Shown: one piece after another, positions 40,391-48,281 of the stretch
Numbering within the stretch: position 1 is the first letter of the stretch
How the letters are laid out: the number at the start of each line of letters is the position of its first letter
From: Cellvibrio sp. PSBB006
GTDB lineage: Bacteria; Pseudomonadota; Gammaproteobacteria; Pseudomonadales; Cellvibrionaceae
Assembly (NCBI RefSeq): GCF_002162135.1
Contig: NZ_CP021382.1
Location: forward strand, 2,974,001 to 3,038,000
Direction: 5' to 3'
Length of the DNA stretch: 64,000 nucleotides
Made by a program: the position numbers and the translations under genes
The notes under the pieces: model-generated
What the model was told of the DNA's origin: nothing
What the model saw: only the letters and a program-made list of their open reading frames with translations
Databases searched by the model: none

Positions 40391-41441
40391 CGATTATTTC
40401 GCGCTTGCCCAACGCGATGAACAACACCATTACTGGCGGTGGGCGAAACGCCTGCTGACATTATGCTTTTTTGTGGCCATGGCCGCGTTGTTATTCATGT
40501 TGATGGATAACCTGAATTGGCTCGAAGTAAAGCAGGCATTGCACGCTTACCAGCGCGAAACCCTGGTCATGGGTTTGGCCGTCGCCCTGGTCAGTTATAT
40601 TGCCTTCAGCAGTTACGATCTGCTGGGCCGTGCTTACACTGACCATCATTTACCTGCACGGCAAATCTTGCCGGTGGCTTTTGTCTGTTATGCATTTAAT
40701 TTGAACCTGAGTTCGTGGATCGGCGGCGTTGCCATGCGCTACCGGTTGTATTCACGTTTGGGCTTACGCGTATCCACGATTACGCGCGTATTGAGCTTGA
40801 GTGTGTTTACCAACAGTCTTGGCTACATCATCGTGGCAGGATTTATCTTCTCCGCCGGTTGGGTGAAGTTGCCTGCGAGTTGGGCGATCAATACCGGGGC
40901 ACTACATATCATCGGCGCCGTCATGTTGTTACTCGCCGCAGGTTATCTCCTGCTGTGCCAGTTTTCATCGCGCCGCTCGTGGTATTGGTCAAGCCACGAA
41001 ATCACCCTGCCCAGTTTTCGGCTGGCGCTGGCACAGGCGGGTTTGTCCACCCTTAACTGGTTGTTGATGGCCTGGCTGATTTTTATTTTGTTACCGGATG
41101 CTGTGTCTTACTCAGCGGTGCTGGGCATTTTATTAATCAGTGGCATCGCCGGGATGATTGCGCAGATTCCGGCAGGGCTCGGCGTATTGGAAGCGGTCTT
41201 TATCGGCATCCTGCAACATCAGTTGCCCACCGCCAGCATCGTGGCAGCGCTGATCGCCTATCGCGTTATTTATTTTTTATTACCGCTGATGGTTGCGTGT
41301 GTTGTTTATGTGGTGCTGGAGGGCAAGGTATGGCATTGGCGGCGACGCGCGCGGCGCAGCGATAATCTTCAGGAAATACCCGGTGTGATCGTCATTCGTA
41401 AACAAACGGATCACCATTTCCACCCGCTCGACAAAAACTGA
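40371..41441 (+). CDS. YbhN/UPF0104 membrane protein (LPG synthase transmembrane-like), copy 1
   Basis: A 356-residue polytopic protein with about eight hydrophobic segments. It follows the UPF0104/YbhN pattern related to the flippase half of lysylphosphatidylglycerol synthase (NLNLSSWIGGVAMRYRLYSRLGL, IAQIPAGLGVLEAVFIGIL). Presumed role is lipid transport or flipping. The ATG at 40371 overlaps clsB by 20 bases; the frame opens at 40326 without a ribosome site, whereas AAGAAA-type purines precede 40371. Paralogous to the gene at 42719. Confidence 0.85.
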   Translation: MTRKEPDDYFALAQRDEQHHYWRWAKRLLTLCFFVAMAALLFMLMDNLNWLEVKQALHAYQRETLVMGLAVALVSYIAFSSYDLLGRAYTDHHLPARQILPVAFVCYAFNLNLSSWIGGVAMRYRLYSRLGLRVSTITRVLSLSVFTNSLGYIIVAGFIFSAGWVKLPASWAINTGALHIIGAVMLLLAAGYLLLCQFSSRRSWYWSSHEITLPSFRLALAQAGLSTLNWLLMAWLIFILLPDAVSYSAVLGILLISGIAGMIAQIPAGLGVLEAVFIGILQHQLPTASIVAALIAYRVIYFLLPLMVACVVYVVLEGKVWHWRRRARRSDNLQEIPGVIVIRKQTDHHFHPLDKN

Positions 41442-41471
41442 AATCCGGATACTAGAGGTTAAGAGGTTTTT

Positions 41472-42722
41472 ATGAGGCAAAACCACACATGGCGCGATGG
41501 CAACAGTGTTGAGTTGCTGATCAATGGCGAAGGCTTTTACCCGCGCGTGTTTGAATGCATCCGCAATGCGCGCGAAGAAGTATTGCTCGAAACCTTTATC
41601 ATCATGGAAGACAAAATCGGCCGACAACTGCAGCAAGCGTTGATTGCCGCCGCCAGGGCCGGTGCACGCGTGGAGGTGATGGTCGATGGCTACGGTACGT
41701 TTGATTTAAGCACGCCTTTTTTGACCGAGCTGGTTGATGCTGGCGTTACCCTGCGTGTGTTTGACCCCAGCCCGCGCATGTTGGGCATGCGCACCAATAT
41801 GTTTCGTCGTCTGCATCGCAAGATTGTGGTGGTAGATAGCAAGATTGCCTATGTCGGCGGCATTAATTTTTCTGAAGAACATATCGCTGACTTCGGTGAG
41901 ATGGCTAAACAGGATTATGCCGTGGAAGTGCGCGGTCCTATCGTTGCCGATATCCATGCTGCCAGCCTGAGCCTGCTGCGTGACGCAACACCGAAAAAGA
42001 ATGGTCCCATTGATATTCCGCGCACGACGCCGTCCGCAAACCCACCCGCAGGCAACAGCAAGATGCTCGTCGCCGTGCGTGACAACAATAAACACAAAGC
42101 CGATATCGAGCACCTGTATCTGCAAGCGATTCGCTCCGCAAAAAAACGTATCGTTATCGCCAATGCCTATTTCTTTCCCGGCTACCGTTTATTGCGCGCA
42201 CTGCGTAACGCCTCGCGCCAGGGACTGGAAGTGCTGCTAATCATGCAAGGCCAGCCGGATATGCCCTGGGTCAGTGCTTGCAGCCGCGCGCTCTATAATT
42301 ATTTGTTGAAAGAGGGCGTGGAAATTCTGGAATATTGCGAGCGTCCCTTTCACGGTAAGGTCGCCTTGATTGACGACGAATGGGTCACTATCGGCTCCAG
42401 TAATCTCGACCCCTTAAGTCTTGCCATGAACCTCGAAGCCAATGTCTTTATCAAAGATAAAGCATTCAACGAGCAACTTTATTCACACCTGAAAGAGCTT
42501 GCTGCAAAAACCTGTAAACCCATCAGTCTTGAGCGAATCATGCGCGGTTATTGGTGGCGCTTGCCATTTGTCTTTATCTGCTTCCACTTCGCGCGCTACT
42601 TTCCCGCCATCGCCGGTTGGCTGCCCGCTCATACGCCAGTGCTCAAGCCGGTAAAAGCGGAAGAACTGGAAGACGACAGCGACACCAAACCAACGATTTG
42701 CGAACAGGAAAAAATCGTATGA
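41472..42722 (+). CDS. clsB: Cardiolipin synthase B, copy 2
   Basis: A 416-residue paralogue of the 39125 gene, with the same ClsB opening (VELLINGEGFYPRVFECIRNA) and HKD motifs HRKIVVVDSKIAYVGGINF and FHGKVALIDDEWVTIGSSNLD. The C-terminal YWWR..F.F.CFHFARYFPAIAGWLPAHTP matches copy 1. The two are clearly related but far from identical, so the duplication is old. Stop overlaps the next ATG (ATGA). Confidence 0.9.
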   Translation: MRQNHTWRDGNSVELLINGEGFYPRVFECIRNAREEVLLETFIIMEDKIGRQLQQALIAAARAGARVEVMVDGYGTFDLSTPFLTELVDAGVTLRVFDPSPRMLGMRTNMFRRLHRKIVVVDSKIAYVGGINFSEEHIADFGEMAKQDYAVEVRGPIVADIHAASLSLLRDATPKKNGPIDIPRTTPSANPPAGNSKMLVAVRDNNKHKADIEHLYLQAIRSAKKRIVIANAYFFPGYRLLRALRNASRQGLEVLLIMQGQPDMPWVSACSRALYNYLLKEGVEILEYCERPFHGKVALIDDEWVTIGSSNLDPLSLAMNLEANVFIKDKAFNEQLYSHLKELAAKTCKPISLERIMRGYWWRLPFVFICFHFARYFPAIAGWLPAHTPVLKPVKAEELEDDSDTKPTICEQEKIV

Positions 42723-43732
42723 GCACATCAGGTTCGGCCGCCGCAAAAAATACAGGACACACGGAAAGTCATTCACAAAAGCAGCAGGAGAAGCCCTGGT
42801 GGACCTGGACCAAGCGCGCTTTAACGGTTTTGTTGTTCGTGCTGGTGTTCGGTTTACTGTTCAATCTGGTAAAAAATCTCGAATGGCAGGAAGTCAAAGA
42901 CGCAATCACCGGATACAAAACCACAACGCTTTTACTCGGCGCCGCCATCGCATTAATCAGTTATGGATTATTCAGCAGCTTTGACTTGCTTGCGCGGCAT
43001 TACACCCAACATAAACTCCCCGCACGGCAAATCCTGCCGCTCGCATTTGTTTGCTACGCCTTCAACTTAAACCTCAGCGCCTGGGTCGGCAGCCTCGCGG
43101 TACGCTATCGACTTTATTCACGTCTGGGGTTGGAAGTCGGCACCATCACCAAAATTTTTACCATCAACGTCGTCACCAACTGGCTCGGCTATATTATCCT
43201 CGCCGGTATTATTTTTGCTGCGCGCCTGCTCAATCTGCCAGACGAATGGAACCTGGGCGCGACGGCCTTACAGTTAATCGGCTTCGGCTTATTATTGGTG
43301 GCAGCGATTTACTTGCTTGCTTGTCGCTTCTCCAAACGCCGCACCTGGAAAATCCGCGACCACGAAATCACTTTACCCACCTGGCAATTCGCAATACTGC
43401 AAGCCACCATGGGCGCCGTGAACTGGATGCTGATGGCATTACTGGTTTATATACTCCTACCCGAGGAAGCTTTTTACCCCACCGTACTCGGGATTTTACT
43501 CATCTGTAGCATCGCCGGCATCATCACCCACATCCCCGCTGGCCTCGGTGTATTGGAAACGATTTTTCTTACCATGCTGCAACACGAATTTAATAAAAGC
43601 GAAATCCTCGCGGCACTGCTTGGTTACCGCGCGTTGTATTTTTTGTTGCCGTTGTGTATTGCCTGTGTGGCATATCTGGTGATGGAGAAGCGGGCCAAGG
43701 CGATGCGGGGGAGTAATGAGAAGTCAAACTAA
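42719..43732 (+). CDS. YbhN/UPF0104 membrane protein, copy 2
   Basis: A 337-residue polytopic protein paralogous to the 40371 gene. It shares FVCYAFNLNLSAWVGSLAVRYRLYSRLGLEVG and the IPAGLGVLETIFLTML loop. The frame is open from 42551, but the ATG at 42719, overlapping the clsB stop, is where the soluble N-terminus reads naturally (MSTSGSAAAK). Last gene of the ybhP-clsB-ybhN-clsB-ybhN run. Confidence 0.85.
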   Translation: MSTSGSAAAKNTGHTESHSQKQQEKPWWTWTKRALTVLLFVLVFGLLFNLVKNLEWQEVKDAITGYKTTTLLLGAAIALISYGLFSSFDLLARHYTQHKLPARQILPLAFVCYAFNLNLSAWVGSLAVRYRLYSRLGLEVGTITKIFTINVVTNWLGYIILAGIIFAARLLNLPDEWNLGATALQLIGFGLLLVAAIYLLACRFSKRRTWKIRDHEITLPTWQFAILQATMGAVNWMLMALLVYILLPEEAFYPTVLGILLICSIAGIITHIPAGLGVLETIFLTMLQHEFNKSEILAALLGYRALYFLLPLCIACVAYLVMEKRAKAMRGSNEKSN

Positions 43733-43852
43733 CCAATACATTTTTATTTATATAGAATACGGCCGTGAAGACTGACCAAGACACGTTTACATAGCCTGCT
43801 TATACCGCTACGCTCCAACCTCACAATAAATTGACATAAAAGGAGATTTACC

Positions 43853-44239
43853 ATGGTTCGCAATTTCATCCTGAGCATCCTGGCTGGTGGCTTACTCACC
43901 TGTCTGTCGGTAACCGCCGAAGAGCTTAACCACTATGTCGTAGCCGCAACCATCATCGAAGATGGTGTAGTGCTGGGTGCGCCGACATTGACAGTAATAC
44001 CTGGTGAAAAGACTTCAGTTCAGGTGTCTGGTGATCAGGGTTATGAACTCAGCTTGACGCTTTCTCCCACAGCTGATGGTCACGTGTTAGTGCAGCCCAT
44101 TATCATCACCCGCACCAACAACATCAGCCCCTCGTTTTTATCTGAGTTGGGAAAAGAGACTCACGTTCGTAACAATAATCTCGAATTTAAAGTCTCGATT
44201 AGTGCGTTTGAAAGTGAAGGGAAAGTCGCTGCAAATTAA
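43853..44239 (+). CDS. Small exported beta-rich protein
   Basis: A 128-residue protein with a signal peptide (MVRNFILSILAGGLLTCLSVTA, cleavage near 22). The mature part is about 105 residues with alternating strands (VVAATIIEDGVVLGAPTLTVIPG, GYELSLTLSP). A similar strand pattern occurs in short exported domains of unknown function in xanthomonads and relatives, but I cannot name a family. AAGGAGA seven bases upstream supports the start. Probably monocistronic; a hairpin follows. Confidence 0.65.
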   Translation: MVRNFILSILAGGLLTCLSVTAEELNHYVVAATIIEDGVVLGAPTLTVIPGEKTSVQVSGDQGYELSLTLSPTADGHVLVQPIIITRTNNISPSFLSELGKETHVRNNNLEFKVSISAFESEGKVAAN

Positions 44240-44257
44240 CGCGCAACCTGAAATTTT

Positions 44258-44280
44258 GGGCCACAAAACGTGGCCTATTT
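44258..44280. terminator. Convergent terminator-like hairpin
   Basis: GGCCAC/GTGGCC with a five-base loop between two convergent genes, flanked by TTTT-type tracts on the left and TATTT on the right. It overlaps the stop of the minus-strand gene. Confidence 0.5.
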
Positions 44281-45135
44281 AACTTCTATCTCCACCTCTT
44301 GCTGCTCCACATACAAGGTTTGCTTGTTCATCGCGGCAAAGGGGATTTTTATTTTTCCTTTTTTTACGGCTTTAAGTAAAAACACATTTCCTCTTCGCTC
44401 AAGATACTCTATATCGTCATCCAATAATTGGCGTGATTGATTGGCTATCCATTCTGAATCCCAGTTTTTTACCAATCCCTCTATAGTTATGGATACAACC
44501 TCGCCGACAGACAATACGGTTTTATCCGCTGTCGCTTTAAAACAGCGTTTATGCTCCGTTCCGAGAACACGGCTGTTGTCTTTCATAACCTGATGAAGCG
44601 CTTTAGCCAAGCTGTCGATATCGTCGATATCCCAGGCTTTAACTTCGATAAAAAAATTGCCGTACAAAAAATTTGTAAATCCCGTGCCGGGTGATAATTT
44701 TGGAACCAGGTAGAGATCATCCATACCCGGCAACACTTTCGCGTTGACTTCTGTACGGTGGGTTAATGACTCTTGCCACATTACATAATCAAGACGCTCT
44801 TGCCAGTCACCAGCGAGCGAGGTGATGTCGACAATGGCTGCGCCCTTCTGCGATTGCATTTGTACACGCAATGAACCTTCGCCCAGCAAACCCAGAGAGG
44901 GTTCATTAACCTTGCCAGACCATTCATTGCCCTGCGCATCGCGTAGTTTTTCCAGGGTCTTTTGCCAGTCCAGTAAAACAATTTTTTCTGGCGGACGACG
45001 GACAACTAACGACGGGTAGTCAATAGATTTTTTAAAGGCTTCGCGCGTATCGCGATTGAAGTCAGTTTCAAAACTCATAGCCGTCGCTCCCCATGACACG
45101 CCAAACAGAAGAATAATTGTTCGCAGATAATGCAT
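44275..45135 (-). CDS. Hypothetical exported protein, candidate immunity partner
   Basis: A 286-residue protein with a signal peptide (MHYLRTIILLFGVSWGATA, cleavage near 19). No family recognised. The middle (FFIEVKAWDIDDIDSLAKALHQVM) and the C-terminal beta-rich part (VSITIEGLVKNW, IEIEVK end) read as two domains. It follows the putative thiol-hydrolase-type protein by 13 bases on the same strand. An exported protein in that position is the usual arrangement for an immunity protein guarding the periplasm, but this is inference from context only. Confidence 0.55.
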   Translation of the reverse strand: MHYLRTIILLFGVSWGATAMSFETDFNRDTREAFKKSIDYPSLVVRRPPEKIVLLDWQKTLEKLRDAQGNEWSGKVNEPSLGLLGEGSLRVQMQSQKGAAIVDITSLAGDWQERLDYVMWQESLTHRTEVNAKVLPGMDDLYLVPKLSPGTGFTNFLYGNFFIEVKAWDIDDIDSLAKALHQVMKDNSRVLGTEHKRCFKATADKTVLSVGEVVSITIEGLVKNWDSEWIANQSRQLLDDDIEYLERRGNVFLLKAVKKGKIKIPFAAMNKQTLYVEQQEVEIEVK

Positions 45136-45148
45136 AACCTTGCACTCC

Positions 45149-46255
45149 TCACTGCACGCCCCTTACGGCCGCCGTTGTACCAGCAATACCGATAATACCT
45201 GCTGCCGTACCGCTAACTGCGCCCGGCACACTCGTATCAATGGTGTTGGCGACATATCCGGCCCTGTCGACCGTTCCCTTCACCGGCCCGGCACAAGCGT
45301 CATAAATTTTCGCGCTGTATTCGCAAAACATGTGATTACCAAACCCACTCCGTGCAGGATCGAGCGGAGCCACCACGAGATGATCGGCAATCGGGCGTCC
45401 GGATGGGAACGGATTATTGCATGGACCCCAACCCACCAGATTAACGGTGCGAATGTAGCCGAACGGGTTCAGATAAAGGCCATCAACACCAATACCCAGT
45501 GCAGCGGACAACACAATAACCGCGTACGTCTGGTCGTAACAGTTAACAAAACCCAGCGAGTGATCAATGTAATTTTTTAAGTGAAAGGTACCGCTCGCCC
45601 CGCCATAGGCAGGGGCACCCTGGGTGACTTCATACTTATGATTCGGCAACCCAAAACAACACTGCGTCACTTTCTCCACCGCTGAAGGCATCGTCTGTAC
45701 GCCGCTGACGCTGCTGTTGTCAAACAAAAATCTCAACGCCTCGATCCACACACCGTCGCTGGCAAAACAAGGTTGCAAGGATGGATCGGCGAAGATGAAG
45801 AAAATTTCCACATGGGTGCGGCCGGCCATGATGCTGCGGTCGGTGGCATCGATACCCCAAAAGATTTCGCCTTTGCACCAGAGTAAACTGTCCGGCGGTT
45901 CTTTCAGCGTCACTTCCACCACATGCTCACCAGACGACAGTGGCACGCTGCCTTCGAATTCAAAACGTTGTAATACGCCGGTTAATTTGCCGTTGCCGCT
46001 GTAACCCTTGCTGGTGATTTTTAGCTTGAGCTTGGCTTTCTGGGTGCCGCGATGGTTAAACCGGAACACCACCGCTTTGGATGATTGATTCGATGGACTG
46101 CGCGTGGCCGGCCAGTGCGGTGGATTAATCACGGTTTGCGCGAGGCAGGCTTTAAAGGAGTCCACAAATTCCAGCTCCAGCACCTCGGCAGTGATGGATT
46201 TTTCCGGGTCTTCCGGAATCGTGGAGACATTGACACTTTCACCGATTTGCGTCAT
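45149..46255 (-). CDS. Hypothetical protein with Cys-His-Asp arrangement, possible cell-wall effector
   Basis: A 368-residue protein without a signal peptide. The N-terminal about 150 residues are beta-rich (AVVFRFNHRGTQKAKLKLKI, GEHVVEVTLKEPP). The C-terminal half carries NCYDQTYAVIVLSAALG, then GNHMFCEY and KIYDACAG, in the order Cys...His...Asp typical of transglutaminase-like or papain-fold hydrolases. It ends in a Gly/Ala-rich hydrophobic stretch. No family certain. Context: thiolase-fold protein upstream, exported protein downstream. Inference: a type VI-type effector with adaptor and immunity genes. No PAAR, VgrG or Hcp is visible here. Confidence 0.5.
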   Translation of the reverse strand: MTQIGESVNVSTIPEDPEKSITAEVLELEFVDSFKACLAQTVINPPHWPATRSPSNQSSKAVVFRFNHRGTQKAKLKLKITSKGYSGNGKLTGVLQRFEFEGSVPLSSGEHVVEVTLKEPPDSLLWCKGEIFWGIDATDRSIMAGRTHVEIFFIFADPSLQPCFASDGVWIEALRFLFDNSSVSGVQTMPSAVEKVTQCCFGLPNHKYEVTQGAPAYGGASGTFHLKNYIDHSLGFVNCYDQTYAVIVLSAALGIGVDGLYLNPFGYIRTVNLVGWGPCNNPFPSGRPIADHLVVAPLDPARSGFGNHMFCEYSAKIYDACAGPVKGTVDRAGYVANTIDTSVPGAVSGTAAGIIGIAGTTAAVRGVQ

Positions 46256-46321
46256 CGCGTTTCCTTGTTATTGCGAGGCCATTACCCATGTGCTGTGAAT
46301 AAAACATGTTGGTGGCGAATC

Positions 46322-47395
46322 CTAAGCAGCGGGCACTTTTTCAAGAATTATCGCACCGCGCCGCTCTCCATCGGAGGAACTGTATAACAGATGCGCGCGA
46401 GCGACAGAAGACGTCCATAAATCCTGCGCCGCCAGGGCGATCAACACCGGAGCCGTTGCTGACCCGATATCGCCGTAGCAGTCGGCGGGATGTTGCAAGG
46501 TTACCGGATCAGCAAAAGCCTGGCGGTTGCGGATATGGGCCACGCCATATTCCCTGGCCCAGTAGTCTTCGCCATTCATGCTGCTGTAGATGCTGTGAAT
46601 CGGCGGCACCGTAGCGCCGGCCAGCGCTTTTTTAAACGCCTGGTCCAGCCCTTCACCGCGATAAGGCTCATCGCTGCCCAGGTGGCCCGGTTCATCGGCA
46701 ATGCCTGGCGAGTGGAGTACTATCCGGTGGCCGTTAACTACAGCAGCCAATGCCGGGGCGCGCGTGAGCAATAAAAAGCCCGCGGCTTCACCGGGCGCAA
46801 AACCGTCCCCGCTATCCGGCGCGAGCAAGCGGTCCGCTTTATCCAATTCGGCCAGACGCACATCTTCCAGTTGGGAATCACTGCCGCCCACCAGCATATA
46901 GTGGGTGGGCAGGTCGTACAGATAATCAAAGGCAAAGGCCAGCGCCTCCAGTCCGGCAGCGCGCCCCGAGTAGACGCAGCGGCTCATAACCGTCGAGATC
47001 CAGCCGGGAAAGGTGTCGGCGAGATATTTCACCAGGTCCGCCCCCAAGGCCGATACCTCCTGATACTTGGCTTCAGGAAGGGCCAACACCAGCGGTATCG
47101 ATTTTTCCGGTGGTTCACCCATTATGACTTGTTGAACGGCGAGGCTCGCCATGGCCGCCACCCGCGCCGGATGGGTGCCGTTCCAGTTGGCCACATCAAT
47201 ACCTTGTTCAGCAAAGACGGTCGGCGGCACTGTCGTGACTTTAATAGGCTGGAAATGGCGGTTGTAGAAATCCGCCAGGGCATAGGCGCTGACACCGGCG
47301 TTGACGGCGGCGGCGGTCATGACGGTGTTAGCGCCAAGAGGCGTTACCATCCCACTGGCGGCGAGGAAAAAGTGTTTGGTTGCAGTTGAGGCCAT
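46322..47395 (-). CDS. Beta-ketoacyl synthase-like (thiolase-fold) protein
   Basis: A 357-residue protein with the thiolase fold pattern: ASGMVTPLG start, MSRCVYSGRAAGLEAL around the nucleophile position, MLVGGSDSQLEDV, GFAPGEAAGFLLL, and SSMNGEDYWAREYG. The overall pattern is of KAS-type enzymes, but the catalytic His regions are not clearly conserved, so it may not condense acyl chains. Thiolase-like proteins of this sort accompany DUF2169/DUF4150 genes in type VI effector loci, and the two genes that follow fit such a module. The start is uncertain: 47395 (ATG, AAGGA 13 bases away) or the GTG at 47425. Confidence 0.65.
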   Translation of the reverse strand: MASTATKHFFLAASGMVTPLGANTVMTAAAVNAGVSAYALADFYNRHFQPIKVTTVPPTVFAEQGIDVANWNGTHPARVAAMASLAVQQVIMGEPPEKSIPLVLALPEAKYQEVSALGADLVKYLADTFPGWISTVMSRCVYSGRAAGLEALAFAFDYLYDLPTHYMLVGGSDSQLEDVRLAELDKADRLLAPDSGDGFAPGEAAGFLLLTRAPALAAVVNGHRIVLHSPGIADEPGHLGSDEPYRGEGLDQAFKKALAGATVPPIHSIYSSMNGEDYWAREYGVAHIRNRQAFADPVTLQHPADCYGDIGSATAPVLIALAAQDLWTSSVARAHLLYSSSDGERRGAIILEKVPAA

Positions 47396-47509
47396 TGGGT
47401 AAATCAAATCCTTGTAAGGTCGCACTGCGCCATCAATAACACATAACCCGCTTGCATCACCACTACAACCGCCGCAGGATAAGACCTGGTTTATTCAGAG
47501 TCCGTGGTT

Positions 47510-48250
47510 ATGTCCTCCTCCCGCACTACCCCTTCGCTGTTTATCTTCAAAGTGGGTTCCACCTTTCCTGCCACCGCTGAATCTTTAGGGGATTTTGATG
47601 CGTGGACCCAGGCCGCCCTTGGTGACCTGACCCTACCGGTAGTCGCACTCGATATCCAACAAGACGTTTCCCTACCCGCCATTCAGGATTGCGCCGGTGT
47701 CATCATCACTGGTTCCCATGCGATGGTGACGGAGCGTTTGACCTGGAGCGTGGCCATCGAGGCGTGGTTGCCGGCTTTGGTAGAAGCCGAGGTGCCGGTC
47801 CTCGGCGTGTGTTATGGGCATCAATTGCTGGCGCAGGCGATGGGCGGTGAAGTGGGTTATCACCCCCAAGGGAAAGAAGTGGGTACCAAAGACATTGAGC
47901 TGTTGCCAGCGTGCGCGGCGGACCCGCTATTTCGCAGCTTTCCGCCGTCATTTCTGGCCCACACCACCCACGCGCAAACGGTGTTGCGCTTGCCACCGGG
48001 AGCAGTGCGTCTGGCCGCTAACCTGCATGAACCTAACCACGCCTTCCGCATCGGCGCTCGCGCCTGGGGTGTGCAGTTTCACCCGGAATATACGCCGCCG
48101 ATCATGCGTGCTTATATCGAACACCAGGCGGAGGTATTGGAGCGCATGGGTCAGGACGTCGAGCAATTGCTGCGCGACATCTCTACACCCCACGCCGCTG
48201 AGGTGATGACCCGGTTCGCCGCATTGGTGGAACACGGCGTCGTGGACTAA
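47510..48250 (+). CDS. Class I glutamine amidotransferase domain protein
   Basis: A 246-residue stand-alone GATase1 protein similar to the GuaA amidotransferase half. Nucleophile elbow LGVCYGHQLLAQAMGG (Cys near 102) and the His-Glu pair in WGVQFHPEYTPPI (near 185). Members hydrolyse glutamine or act as gamma-glutamyl hydrolases on unknown substrates. ATG at 47510 preferred over the GTG at 47504, though neither has a good ribosome site. Divergent from the thiolase-fold gene. Confidence 0.82.
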   Translation: MSSSRTTPSLFIFKVGSTFPATAESLGDFDAWTQAALGDLTLPVVALDIQQDVSLPAIQDCAGVIITGSHAMVTERLTWSVAIEAWLPALVEAEVPVLGVCYGHQLLAQAMGGEVGYHPQGKEVGTKDIELLPACAADPLFRSFPPSFLAHTTHAQTVLRLPPGAVRLAANLHEPNHAFRIGARAWGVQFHPEYTPPIMRAYIEHQAEVLERMGQDVEQLLRDISTPHAAEVMTRFAALVEHGVVD

Positions 48251-48281
48251 TCCAGACGCCAGCGGATCGTTACCGCGCAGG

